A stretch of DNA of 64,000 nucleotides, taken from positions 18,899,001-18,963,000 of the forward strand of contig NC_058042.1 of the NCBI RefSeq assembly GCF_020085105.1, read 5' to 3'. The notes beneath the pieces were generated by a model. It had not been told where the DNA came from. It did no database searches and saw only the letters and a program-made list of their open reading frames with translations. The stretch is from Siniperca chuatsi. Its lineage: Eukaryota > Chordata > Actinopteri > Centrarchiformes > Sinipercidae. Within the stretch, counting starts at the first letter, position 1; each line of letters opens with the position of its first letter. The position numbers and the translations under genes are program-made. Of this stretch, positions 24,104 to 35,690 are shown in pieces.

Positions 24104-25479
24104 TCATACCTGGCTCCAGTCTGTCTGCAGTACCCATGACATTGGTTTTATTCACAATTGTAACTTATTCTAGGATGTTCTTCCCTGTTTGCACGAGAAG
24201 GTCTTCATCCAAACAAGTCAGGTAGTCGCATGCTGGTGGCTAACCTGCAGCATGCTGTACTGTCCTCCTCACATAATTGACTATTTACATCACCTGTCTC
24301 CCCTTGGTCTTCTTCTTTCTCTTATCTGCCCACCAAAAACAGCCAATTCCTATGGTAGTTTCGCATAGGTCCTTAATACGAAACAGACACAGCCGACACA
24401 GCAATAGTAATAAAGATCCGGGCCAGAACCCTACCTCCAGTTCTAACCCAGCACAGTCTTTTTAAGATGGCTCTTCTCAATGTAAGATCCCTCTCTAACA
24501 AAAAAATATTTTAAATGATTTTATCTCTTCTACTGATTTAGATTTCCTGTTTTTAACAGAATCCTGGTTACATCCTGGTGATCACAGTCAGCTTGCTGAA
24601 TTGTGTCCTCCAGATTGGTCGTGCCCATGTTTAAACTTGGTAGCCCACTTCCGGTCACCTTTGCTATTATTTATCATCCCACCTAAACCTATTTTAAATT
24701 ATGATTATGAATTGTTCTTTGTGGTGATTTTAATATTGCTGATATGTTGATGAGTCTTCTAATGCCCTTGCTGCTGATATTTCAAACATCGCTAACTCTT
24801 TTAACTTTCAACAACATGCGTCTGGCCAAACTCATTCCCCTGGCCACACTTTAGACCTAGTCATTAGTCTGGGTCTGAGAATACCATCTGTGGAAATCAG
24901 GGACATGCTTGTATCTGGATCACCTCTGCATTGTTTTTAATTGTAAATTACAGGCTGCTAGTGCTGAATTATCCCGCTCTAAGTACACATGTGTCCTTAA
25001 TGAGCATAGTGCCTCTAAATTGTGTACACTATTCAATTCTACTGGCAATGTGTTGATTCCTCCAGCACAAACGATTTGGTTGATTCTTTTAACTACCTGT
25101 GTTCTTCAACCTTAGATCTCATTGCTCCTCTGAAAAATGACTGAATGATTCGAAGCTGTAAAAGGAAATGCAGTAGAGCAGAACGCAGATGGAAGAAATC
25201 AGGTCCACTTTGTGGCTATGAAAGCGTTATTACTCTTTTATAATGGGATGGTGAAAGATGCACAAACATGCCATTTCTCTGCACTTATTTCTGCCCATCA
25301 GCACAACCCCAGAATCCTATTTGAGACTATGGATCAGTTAGCCCTGCCCTCAGGTCTGCCCAATAGTTTCCAAGATGGCCCAGTAATCAGAGAGAGATGA
25401 TGTCTGTGTGTTCCTTCCTGAGGGCAGGGCTTATGTACACAGAGTAGCTTAAATTTCTAGTTCCCGTCCCATTTTTGGA

Positions 25480-25562
25480 CAATTGAGAATGACTTCCGGA
25501 TGGGAGCCGAAACGTCTTGATTCTGAAAACAGTGTCCAGATGACTACGACTGAAACCTTTTC
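25480..25562 (+). repeat. 83-bp dispersed repeat, copy A
   Basis: Begins CAATTGAGAATGACTTCCGG and ends ACGACTGAAACCTTTT. It matches 30992-31074 with a single difference (ACGACTG against ACAACTG). It sits inside L2 copy 1, just before the segment encoding FQSGF. Confidence 0.9.
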
Positions 25563-25743
25563 TTTGAAAAGTTCCAATCTGGTTTTTGTCAGCACCGCAG
25601 CACTGAGTTCTTAAAGTAACTAATGACCTTTTATGCTATTGATCATGGCATTCTTCTGGATTCTTCTGAGGCACTGGGTGGGCACTAAACTGGTTCTCAT
25701 CTTACTTTCCCAATAGGAAATTCTGTGTCACCATTAATAACGT

Positions 25744-26625
25744 TTGGCGTTTTCGTTTTACCAAATCAATTATGGTGTCTCTCAAGGTTCAATTCTGGGA
25801 CCAATACTGTTCTCCTTATATATGCTCCCCTTGGATGATGTCATCCATAGTCACAGGATTTCTTTTCATTGCTATGCAGATGACACACAGTTGTACCTCC
25901 CTGTGAAGCCCACTGACCTTGGTACACTGAGTTCTCTGCAGGGCTGCCTATCTGACATAAAAAACTGGATGGCGATACATTTTCTTCAGCTCAACTCAAA
26001 TAAAACAGGAATCTTTGTTTTTGGGCCCCAACATTTCACTAAACAAATACTGCCAATTACTAGTTACCCATCAAGCCTGTTGCAAGAAATCTTGGTGTCC
26101 TTTTTGATATCAATTTATGTTTTGAGCAACATGTCACTAAGCTTGTCCAGTCATGTTTTTATCACCTTAGAAATATTGCAAAAATATGATCTATTTTACA
26201 TTTTAGTGATGCAGAAACTGTTGTACATGCTTTTATCTCCTCATGCCTTTATTATTGTGACAGCCTGTTCACTTGTCTTAATCAAAAAACTTGGAAACAA
26301 CTGCAGACTGTACAGAACGCTGCTAGGCTTTTACCCAGGACCAAGAGGTCACATCACACCTGTTTTAACCTCTTTACATTGGCTCCCTGTTTGTTTTAGG
26401 ATTGATTTTAAGATCTTATTGATTACTTTTAAGGCTTTTCATGGCCTGGCTCCAGATTATATTTTAGATCTTTTAATCCCTTATGAACCTTCACGTAGAT
26501 TGAGATCTTCAAGTAGGGGTCTTCTGTCGCTTACTGAGTCCAGGATGAATACAAAGGGGGACAGAGATTTTGCCATCATGGGCCCCGAGGCTCTGGAACT
26601 TGCCCGAAGAAATCAGGTTGTCTGA
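25744..26625 (+). pseudogene. L2 reverse transcriptase fragment
   Basis: A 293-codon open frame with GVSQGSILGPILFSLYMLPL, the catalytic FHCYADDTQLYLP motif and a C-terminal LTSLHWLPVCFRIDFKIL segment. The N-terminal RT motifs lie upstream in other frames with stops, so this is a relic. Confidence 0.88.
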
Positions 26626-26820
26626 GTCAATGTCTTCTTTTATTCTCTTCTCAAAACGCATTTTTATCGGAAAGCATATCCTGATCTTACCTGAGCTGTC
26701 TGTTTACTTTATTGGTTTTTATGTATTTTATCATTCACTGTGTTATTTTATTTCTCTCACTGTGAAGCACTTTGTACTTTGTTTTGATAAGTAAATATTA
26801 TTATATATTATTATTATTAA

Positions 26821-27805
26821 AGATCCCATTAAGTCAAAATCAATGTTTAAGTCATTTTATCACATATGTCTTGTGCTATACATCACCTATACGTCAGTAT
26901 TTGGCCCAACAATGACCAAAAAAGTAATTTTGTAGGTAATCGCCGGTATTCTTAATGGTATTTTAGAGTTTGAAATGTTGATGACTCATCCTGCACTTGG
27001 GGGCATATACTAATTTCACGACTAATGCTTTATAACGCCGCCAGAGCAGAGTGTTTCTGGGGGCCGGTCCTCACTGATTACTGTACAAAAACACAACTTT
27101 ATCTTTATACACTGATTTGGGTGAAACTGGATCATATTATATGGAGAAACTATTTAATGGTTTTTCCTCTGTCCTATGTCCTCCGGCTGCTCAGCTTCAA
27201 CTCTCTGTGATTTACAGAGTTTTCTTTACTGTTGCTAAAGTAGCTAGCACCTAACAGCTGTTAACTGTATCTGCCGTCAGTGGGCAACGGAACCAGGCTC
27301 AGCAGCCTCCCAGTGAACACGGCCAGACCTGGACCAAAACACAGTCTCCGAGACCGACAGGGAATACAGTACTGAGGTCATTTACAGAGTTTCCTGGTGG
27401 AAAGATAGTTTTACTTGTTTCTAAAGTAGCTAACCGCTAACTGCCATTAGCTCAGTTAGTCGTGCAGCTAGCTGACTCAGCCTTGGGTTGCCAGGAGCCA
27501 AACCAGGCAAGAAAACCACCTCGGTACTGTATTCCTGTCGTCAAACTGGCCTCTCTCTGTCTCTTAGGCTGTGTTCAGTTCCTGTCCCGCTGTGTTCATT
27601 AGGAGCTCCCAGTCCAGGAAGAGTCAGCTATTGACCGCTAATGCTGTACGGCGGGGGAGTTAGTGTAATGCACATTCAGCGCTATTGGCTACTGTAAACG
27701 GCAATCAATATCTGCAACAAGTCCCTCCCTAGCTGCCTGTTTTTACAGGAAACATGTAAATATGCAGAAGCAAATATCACTCCGCTAGCTGTTTCATGGG
27801 AACTT
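26821..27805. other. Intergenic, low-complexity and repeat-like
   Basis: No gene. It contains two imperfect copies of a block reading TTTACAGAGTTTTC...CTAAAGTAGCTA (near 27212 and 27382) and many GCTAGC/GCTAAC motifs, a style common in fish dispersed repeats. Confidence 0.4.
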
Positions 27806-28108
27806 TAACTTTTCATCAAGTGCCATCATCAGGTCAAAATTCAAATTTGTCCAATACTTTCGTTTATGACCAAATACCTGCAAAACTAATGACATTTCCA
27901 TCAGCCTCAGCTGTAATCTGTTTTCGTGCTATTTAGTGCTAATTTAGCAAATGCTAGCATGCTAACATGCTTAACTATGATGCCAAACCTTGTAAATATT
28001 ACCTGCTTCACATCAGCATGTTAGCATTTAGCTCAAAGCAGGGCTGTGCCTAACTACAGCCTCACAGAGCCACTAACACGGCTGTAGACTCTTAGTCTTG
28101 TTATTTGA
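27806..28108. repeat. Dispersed fish repeat, right part
   Basis: Runs from TTTTCATCAAGTGCCATCAT through GACCAAATACCTGCAAAAC, TGCTAGCATGCTAACATGC and TGTTAGCATTTAGCTCAAAG to GGCTGTAGACTCTTAGTCTT, a familiar fish repeat. It may continue the piece at 23930-24103. Confidence 0.6.
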
Positions 28109-30176
28109 CACTTTTAACCTGAGTAACTTTCAGAAACTGCAAAAGTAGAATGAGCTTCAGTCCCTCTAATAATGCTCTGACCCCCAGAAAATATTCCTTT
28201 GACTCTAAAATAATAATGTAAAAGAGAAATGTATTTTTAAAGATAGAGAATGGATAAGAGCAGTTACAGCAGGAGATTGGATTTAGTTGGGAGCGCATGT
28301 GAATTATTTCTTGAAGAGATGAGTTGTTATGTCACCTGTGTTACCTGTCATACCAGTATAGTTGGCATAATACATATACCATATAGGTATCAGAGAAAAA
28401 AGGCATTCAGTGAACAAAATGCCCTATACAGAGGGCTTCATTTTTAAAGAGACCTGATTTCTCTCTCTGATCTCCTACAATTTAATAATCATAAGAAGTT
28501 GACAACAAAGTGGGATTTAAATGTATGATTTGAGAAAAACATAAGGTATTTAAAATAATTTCCTGACTAGAGCTGTGCAAATAATTACAGATCATCATAT
28601 GAGGCAGCAGTTCATGTATTCACAAGTAAAATGATCTTGGAAAGGAAAAGCAAACTGTGACTGAGCTTACAAAAATAGTTACATTTGCTTTATTTTAAAA
28701 ATAATATCTAGTGTGTCTAAATTCTGATCCAAATAATCATGAATCAATTTGCTTAAAGCACCTTCAGCACCTTGGACAGCGAATGTTTCTGTTGCAGTTA
28801 TCAACATTATGACTATCTTGTGAAAGAATTGAAATGGAAATGTCCCAAAAGTTAAAATAGTGTTGCTCATGCCATTTAGTACTTCAGACACAACACACAC
28901 TTAACCAATTAAATTACTGGGATGTATCAGGTATGCTGAGGGTGCCTTCAGTCTAAGGGTAAATCTGAAGCTGAAGGGAGGCAGTAGATTCACTTGACCG
29001 CTGTCAGAATAAAACACATCAAATCAACAAACATATCCCTCAAAGGTGCTTAATGTATTTCTGTTGCTGATTTGCCCACAGTGCTCACTAACACTGTGAC
29101 TCAGCAGCTGGCAACGAAACTGAGTCTGTCTGTATTTAGAGGCCACAAGTTACTGACTCCTGAGGAGAGAGGAGAGAAAGAGGAGACAAAATGTAATAAC
29201 AGATTAACAATGCTGAGCGTGAAAGTAAAAGTTAAAACAGTGAAATATGAATTAATAAAATCAACAAAGAGAATTACTGTAAGAGATAAAGTGTAAATTG
29301 GTTAAATTGTTTACCTTATACAGTTGTTTACCTTTACATACAGTAAATTGTTTCTTGATCTGCTGCAGTCTGAATAGAAAACTGTATTCAATTTCATTTG
29401 ATCTTAGCAATTCACTTACAGCAAGGAGCATCTATATTTTGGAATTTAATATTTTAACAAGGGTTAGAAACTATATATGACATCATTATGTCCCATTTCC
29501 CTAAACAAACCTTTCAACCTTAGATAAAAATAATAAGAAATTAATATATTTTGTAATATGCTAAACATTTAATTCAATCATTCAATGAGAAATTATGTTT
29601 AGTTAGTATGTTGTTTTTGTATATTCATTTTTTACAATGTGGTAAATATAGTAAATGTGTGAAGTAATTATAGAGGATTCAAACCTGATACTTCCACTGA
29701 ACAAGAGATGTGTTACCATTACACACCACAGTAGGTGTGAGTGTGCGTGCATGGATCAGGTCAGTGAATGTTGAATGGAGGCCCTGAGGTCATGCTGCCC
29801 TCTCAGTTAACAGAGAAAGATCCTGCTAGATGGTAGGTATTGATACCCTCAGAGGGAAGAGAGGGATAAAGGCTGCATAATGGGGTCAGACTGCTGTGCA
29901 GAGCTGCAGTGAAATGGTGCAAATGAACAAAACAGGGATGAGGTCACAGGGTTAATCAGCTGGGAGCAAGAGGAGCAAACCAACATCTTAATTTTCTTTC
30001 AGCTCTAAGATCTTTCCACTTTAAGCAACACATTTTATACTTTTCCTCTGCAAACCAAGTATACAGTACCTCTATTTAGTGCTTAAAGTGATCTTCCTCA
30101 GACATCTTTTCGACAACAACTGTTGCATGTACCTGGCTCACACTGCATTCACAGTCTGATCCCCTGGACAGAATAA
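28109..30176. other. Intergenic, no gene seen
   Basis: About 2 kb of AT-rich sequence with short chance ORFs only. No splice-flanked coding segment or recognisable repeat was found. Confidence 0.5.
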
Positions 30177-30415
30177 TTCAATATATTGGAAAATATGTTT
30201 ATTAACTTTCTTCTTAGTCAAGAAGATCGACACCACTCTCTCTTTTCGGTAAATATGAGGCTACAGCCAGTTAGCTTAGCTTAGTTTAGCTTAGCCTAAC
30301 TGGTTGCAGGGCAAAAAAGCTAGCCTGGCTCTGTCCAAAGGTAAGTAGAATCTGCCTACCAGCACCTCTAAAGCTCACTAATTAACATGTTATATTTTGC
30401 TTGTTTAATCTGTAC
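30177..30415. mobile_element. Fold-back MITE, left half
   Basis: Contains CGACACCACTCTCTCTTTTC, AAATATGAGGCTACAGCC, CAGTTAGCTTAGCTTAG and CTAGCCTGGCTCTGTCC, a familiar fish element. Its start is an inverted relative of the right half at 35488-35690 (GGTACCACTCTCATATCTG-like on the opposite strand). Confidence 0.65.
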
Positions 30416-31286
30416 TCATTTACTCACTGCGTTTAGGTGCACAGCTATGCAGCGAGTTAAACACACTTCCAATAAAGGTTGAAGACAGGAGTTGGCCTTT
30501 GAGGTTTTTACTTGAAGCAATTGTGAAACTGTGAAAACAGTATTGGACAACAAATTCAATGATAGTGATTACAAATCAGAAAACGTTGAGATTCCATAAA
30601 CAAGAGTTAGACCAAAAGGTATTGTTAGCGTAGAGTTAGCTAATACGGTAACAAGGAAACTGGATTCACTAAAGTAGGCCTATAGACTGTCAAATTAGTT
30701 ACATTTTGCTTCATGTAAGAAGAAATAAAATATCACTTTAAGTTCTCACAGGAACTAGAGCACAGTAATTCATCTTGTAAACATACAGAGTCCACAAGAG
30801 TAAAAGTAAAATAAAATAAAAAATACATAACTTAGCCCAGCATTAAGTCAACAGTTAGTTTCTTAGAATGTTGCATTAGCAACACATTAGCTCCAGATAG
30901 CTATTAGTGGCTAACTTGGTTAGCAGTAAACTGATCATAAAAAAGACGGTGTAGTCCCTCATTCGTCCAGGAGTGTTCTATCGTAGATTCTCAATTGAGA
31001 ATGACTTCCGGATGGGAGCCGAAACGTCTTGATTCTGAAAACAGTGTCCAGATGACTACAACTGAAACCTTTTTTACGATGATCATAAAAAACTAAATTC
31101 TACCAAAATGTAAACAAACACTACCAAACTATAAATAAACAATCACGAGACAGCTGTAATACTAAAGATAATGCTCCAACAAGGGCATTTGGTGATTAGA
31201 TAAAAGATGCCTGTGAATATTTGCTTGGACACAGATCTGACAAAATGGTGGATGTAATGATGTCAGTCATAGAACTGTGCCAGTAG
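30416..31286. other. Sequence between MITE left half and L2 copy 2
   Basis: About 870 bp with no gene. It includes the second 83-bp repeat copy (30992-31074). The rest is AT-rich and unclassified. Confidence 0.45.
30992..31074 (+). repeat. 83-bp dispersed repeat, copy B
   Basis: Near-identical to 25480-25562. Flanks differ, except for a preceding GTTCTATCGTAGATTCT here that may belong to a longer consensus. Confidence 0.9.
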
Positions 31287-31522
31287 GGGTTGCTGGTTTC
31301 CGCTCCCGACACAGCACTGAGACTGCTCTGGTCAAGGTCACCATGACCTACTGCTTGCAGCCAACACTAGCTTGTACTCCATTTTAATTCTCAGACCTCA
31401 GCTTAGCCTTTGACTCAGTGGATCATGATATCTTAATCAACTGTCTGAAGAACTACATTGGTATTAGTGGTGTGACTCTGGATTAGTTTATCTCCTATCT
31501 GTCAATCAGGTCCTTCTCTGAA

Positions 31523-31732
31523 GTGCTTGGAGATGCCTCCTCCTCTCATGCTCCTATATTTTGTGGGGTCCCCCAGGGATCTATTTTGGGTCCCCTCCTG
31601 TTTACCATATACATGCTAACCCTTGGTCAAATCATGCACAGTCATGACATTGACTTCCATTGCTACGCAGATGACACCCAAATGTATGTCCCAATAAAGC
31701 CTGGTACCACGGATGCATCCTGTATTATGTAA
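31523..31732 (+). pseudogene. L2 reverse transcriptase core fragment
   Basis: A 69-codon frame with VPQGSILGPLLFTIYML and the catalytic CYADDTQMYVPIKPG. Ends at a stop soon after. Confidence 0.85.
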
Positions 31733-32020
31733 CGGCTCCACAAGGTAATTCCAGAGGTAATTATAACTACCCCATGTGGCCCCAGTACTTGCAGTATTGA
31801 TAATCTCTCCTCTAGTCTGGGTGCCTTAATCTAATTATGTTCGCAAAGAGGCCCGCAACCTAGGTGCCATTTTTGATTCAGAATTGTCCTTTGATGCTCA
31901 GGTGACTAAAGTGGTGCAGTCCTGCTTTGCACAACTGAGACAGCTAATCAATATCAGGTCATTCCTTTCCTCTGCAGACTTAGAAAAAGGTTATCCATGC
32001 TTTTATCTCTTCCAGACTTG

Positions 32021-32054
32021 AGTCAAGTCAAGTCAAGTCAAGTCAAGTCAAGTC
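32021..32054. repeat. (AAGTC)n tail of the inserted LINE
   Basis: Pentanucleotide array at the 3' end of the minus-strand LINE. The host's own sequence (AGACTTGA) adjoins it, so the repeat may have grown from the target site. Confidence 0.85.
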
Positions 32055-32348
32055 TGCTTTATTGTCAATTCTTCCACACGTACATTACATACATACAGAG
32101 AATCGAAATTACGTTACTCTCAGACCACCGGTGCATACAGATAACACTAACAGTAGAGCCTAAAATCTAGATCAAATATAAAATATAAGCTAAAACTATA
32201 CAATAAGGGAATACAAAAAAAGAGACATAATAAAAAATAAAATAAAATAAAAATAGGTTGACTAAAAGCAGCGCAAGGCACATGGCAGATAAAGTGCAAA
32301 CCAGCATGACATTGTATGTCAGTGGAAGGTCCTGGGGATGTGGGATCT

Positions 32349-32363
32349 GGGGGGGGGGGGGGG
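32349..32363. repeat. Poly-G run
   Basis: 15 consecutive G in the LINE 3' UTR; likely variable in length and prone to sequencing error. Confidence 0.95.
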
Positions 32364-32371
32364 TTCATAGT

Positions 32372-33508
32372 TCAGTGGTGCCTGGGGCAGAAGAGGGACG
32401 GGGGCAAGTTTGGGAGCGAGTTCAGCTTCCTGACAGCCTGATGGATGAAGCTGTCCTTCAGTCTGTTGGTCCTGGCCTGGAGACTCTGCAGTCTCCTCCC
32501 TGATGGCAGCAGACTGAAGAAGCTGTGTGACGGGTGTGTAGGATCACCTGCAATGCAGAGGGCTTTGCGAGTGAGAAGGGTTCCATAAATGTCCTGGATC
32601 GAGGGGAGAGAGACACCAATGATCTTCTCAGCTGCTCTCACTGTGCGTTGCAGAGTCTTCCGGCAGGACGCGTTGCAGGCGCCATACCACACAGTGATGC
32701 AGCTAGTCAGAATGCTCTCGATGGTGCCTCTGTAGAAGGAGTACATGATGGGGGGTGGGGCTCTTGCTCTCCTCAGTTTGCGGAGGAAGTAGAGACGCTG
32801 CTGTGATTTCTTGGCCAGTGCTGCAGTGTTGTCGGTCCAGGAGAGGTCCTCTGTGATGTGCACACCCAGGAACTTGGTGCTGCTCACTCTCTCCACAGTT
32901 GCACCGTTGATGGTCAGAGGAACATGCTGAGTGTGCACTCTCCTGAAGTCAACAACAATCTCCTTCGTCTTCTCCACGTTCAGAGAGAGACTGTTGTCAC
33001 TGCACCACCCGGCCAGGCGGCTCACCTCGCTCCTGTAGTTTGTCTCATCTCTGTTGCTAATGAGACCCACCACAGTCGTGTCATCCGCAAACTTAATGAA
33101 GAGGTTGGAGTTGAGTGACGGTGTGCAGTCGTGTGTCAGCAGAGTGAAAAGGAGGGGGCTCAGCACACATCCTTGGGGTGCCCCAGTGTTCAGTGTGATG
33201 ATGCTGGATGTGTTGCTGCCGACACGTACTGCCTGAGGTCTTCCAGTCAGAAAGTCCAACAGCCAGTTGCACAGCGAGGTGTTGAGCCCCAGCTTGACCA
33301 GTTTGTGAATGAGCTGTTGAGGGATGATTGTGTTGAATGCTGAGCTGAAGTCTATGAACAGCATTCTGACGTATGAGTCCTTTTTCTCTAGATGTGTGAG
33401 TGCTGAGTGGAGGGTAGTTGAGATGGCATCATCGGTCGACCGGTTGGACCGATATGCAAACTGGAATGGGTCCAGGGAGGGGGGGAGGGCAGACTTGATG
33501 TGGTGCAT
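32372..33508 (-). pseudogene. LINE ORF2, 3' part
   Basis: 378-codon frame. It contains [48 protein letters not shown], the intact catalytic [30 protein letters not shown] and a C-terminal [19 protein letters not shown]. The long open frame suggests a fairly young insertion compared with its L2 host. Confidence 0.9.
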
Positions 33509-34481
33509 GACGTTCGAAGCACTTCATGAGGATGGGAGTAAGTGCAACAGGACGGTAGTCATTGAAGCAGGATGGAGATGGCTTCTTCGGGACTGGAATG
33601 ATGGTGGTAGCTTTGAAGCATGTGGGAACAACAGCCTGACTAAGTGAGATGTTGAAAATGTCTGTGAAGACATCAGTGAGTTCTGCTGCACAGTCTCTCA
33701 GTACACGCCCAGGAATGTTGTCAGGACCCGGAGCTTTGCGTGCATTGATCCTGCTGAAGGATCTCCTCACGCTGTCCGGGGTCAGCATCATCACCTGGTC
33801 ACTGGGAGGAGGTGGAGTCTTCTGTGCAGTGGAGCTGTTTTGTGCCTCAAAGCGAGCAAAGAAGGCGTTCAGCTCGTTTAGCAGAGAGATGTTGCTGTCA
33901 CAGGTCCGCTGTGGGGGTTTGTAGTCCGTAATGGTCTGTATCCCCTGCCACAGGCTCCGAGTGTCTCTGCTGTCACTGAAACGATGGGCTGTCCTCTTGG
34001 AGTACTGTCTCTTAGCCTCTCTGATGCCGCGGGATAGGTTGGCCCTGGCTGTTCTCAGGCCCCCCTCATCTCCAGCTCTGAAGGCAGCGTTCCGCGTCTC
34101 CAGAAGTCTGTAGACCTCCCCTGTCATCCACGGCTTCTGGTTGGCCCGGACAGTGATGGTTTTTGTGACTGTTACATCCTCAATACACTTGGTGATGCAG
34201 GAAGTGACAGTCTCCGAGTACTCCTGGAGGTCAGTGGTGTTATTGTAGGTGGCAGCCTGCTTAAACATATTCCAGTCAGTTGTACCAAAGCAGTCTTGAA
34301 GAGCGTCAGACGACCCTTCTGGCCACACTTGAATCTGTTTCCGAACTGGTTTGGCGACTTTAACGAGCGGTCTGTATGCAGGCATTAGCATGACAGTGAT
34401 GTGGTCTGAGGCACCAAGGTGGGGGAGGGGGAGGGCTTTGTAAGCTCCTCTCTGTGTGGTGTATTGACTATTGCAACACAC
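33429..34481 (-). pseudogene. LINE ORF2, 5' part
   Basis: 350-codon frame covering the end of the endonuclease, a linker with [19 protein letters not shown], and the first RT motifs ([49 protein letters not shown]). The frame is lost just after CFER. Confidence 0.88.
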
Positions 34482-34687
34482 TTTTTTCTAGTATCAGCAT
34501 GCGAAATATCCAAAGATTGGAGCTGATACAAAACGCTGCTGCCAGGCTTTTAACACGGACTAAGAGAAGCGACCACATTACACCGATCATTGCTGCCCTT
34601 TACTGGTTACCTGTGAGTTTTATAATTAATTTTAAGATTTTACAAGATTGCTCCTGCCTATATCTGATCTGCTAACTCCCTATGAGC

Positions 34688-35114
34688 ATGACCATGTTGA
34701 AAAAGGCTTACATGGACATCCAGCATGCAGAGAGCAAAACCAGGGAATAACAGTCCATAAACACAGGCAACAAATCTGAAAGGAGCAGGCCAACAATCAC
34801 ACGGAAGCCCAAAAAACACACAGAAGTCCAACAACCAGAAGAGCAGATGGAATCCAGGTGAGCAGACACTGTACAATGATACACAAGCACAAGAAACAAC
34901 GGCCGGGACGCTTGACACATGGTACAACGACGATCTGACACTGAACAAAGGAAACACACAGACTTAAACACACTGAGGTAGGGGATACAACGAGACACAG
35001 GTGAAACCAATGAAAGCAATCAAAGACAAGAAGCTAAACTACCAGACACAAGAGGGAGGGAGAATATTACAAATAAAACAGGAAATAACAGGACAAAAAC
35101 TCAAAACCATGATC
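34688..35114 (-). mobile_element. LTR-like element inserted in L2 copy 2
   Basis: Related along its length to 60412-60893: both contain GATCTGACAC then GAACAAAGGAA, ACACTNAGGTAGGGGA and AACAGGNCAAAAACNCAAAACC. On the minus strand the family begins with GGTTTTGNGTTTTTGNCCTG and has the look of a fish Gypsy-type solo LTR. No internal coding region is present. Boundaries are where L2 similarity stops and resumes. Confidence 0.6.
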
Positions 35115-35487
35115 ACTGTCCTCTGGCAGAGCCCTGCTTATGGTTCCAAAATCTCGACTTGTCACTTAAGGTGACCGGGCTTTTGTGGTCCAGGCCCCTC
35201 AGTTGTGAAACTCCCAGCCTGAGGATCTCAGGAAGGCAAACACGATATCCTCCTTTAAAGCTCTTCTAAGACTCACTTTTATCGTATGGCTTTTTCTTAA
35301 TCTGATGGTATTTGTTGTAATTATTGATTTTTTTAATCATGTTTATATCTTAAGTTCTGGATCATATTTGCTTTTATTGTATGTTTTTATTGTAAAGCAC
35401 TTTGTAACTTTGTTTTGAAAGGTGCTATATAAATAAAGTTATTATTATTATTACTAGCAACAGAACATCCAGAACAGAACACATAGA

Positions 35488-35690
35488 AACTGAAGTGTAA
35501 AAACATCAATTTGTGGTTTTACAGGGGGTTATGTGCTGGACTATTTCTAACAGCTAATAGCGTGTCAGCTGTTTCACCCTGTTTCCAGTCTTTATGCTAA
35601 ACTAAGCTAACTGTCTCCTGGCCCCAGGCTCATATTGAACAAGCAGATATGAGAGTGGTATCAATTTGTAATGCCTGAGTTACTGATGGA
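35488..35690. mobile_element. Fold-back MITE, right half
   Basis: Contains TTTGTGGTTTTACAGGGGGT, TTTCCAGTCTTTATGCTAA, AGCTAACTGTCTCCTGG and GATATGAGAGTGGTATCAAT. Its far end is an inverted relative of the start of the left half. The two halves are separated by about 5.07 kb holding L2 copy 2 and its nested insertions. Confidence 0.65.

Larger units (their letters stand above)
24160..26820 (+). mobile_element. L2-type LINE copy 1, degenerate
   Basis: Non-LTR retrotransposon of the L2 group. It opens with an esterase-like ORF1 remnant (GLHPNKSGSRML), then an endonuclease start (MALLNVRSLSNK, FLTESWLHPGDHSQ), reverse-transcriptase motifs and an ATT-rich tail at 26800-26820. Many stops and frameshifts; the longest open part is 25744-26625. 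An 83-bp dispersed repeat interrupts it at 25480-25562. Confidence 0.8.
32022..34463 (-). mobile_element. CR1/Rex1-type LINE inserted in L2 copy 2
   Basis: Reading on the minus strand it starts inside the endonuclease domain ([17 protein letters not shown]), so it is 5'-truncated, continues through a full reverse transcriptase and ends in a pentanucleotide tail (GACTT)n at 32054-32021. TTGA at 32018-32021 and 34464-34467 may be a short target duplication. One frameshift near 33510 divides the coding frame. The clade call is by resemblance; CR1, L2 and Rex1 are hard to separate by eye. Confidence 0.85.
31287..35458 (+). mobile_element. L2-type LINE copy 2, 5'-truncated and twice interrupted
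   Basis: Three collinear pieces: 31287-32021, 34464-34687 and about 35115-35458. They read, in order, GFRSRHSTETALVKV, GVPQGSILGPLLFTIYML with FHCYADDTQMYVP, then DYCNTLFSS to ALYWLPVSF, then the C-terminus and the tail GCTATATAAATAAAGTTATT followed by ATT repeats. A minus-strand LINE sits between pieces 1 and 2 and an LTR-like element between pieces 2 and 3. Stops and frameshifts make it inactive. Confidence 0.85.
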
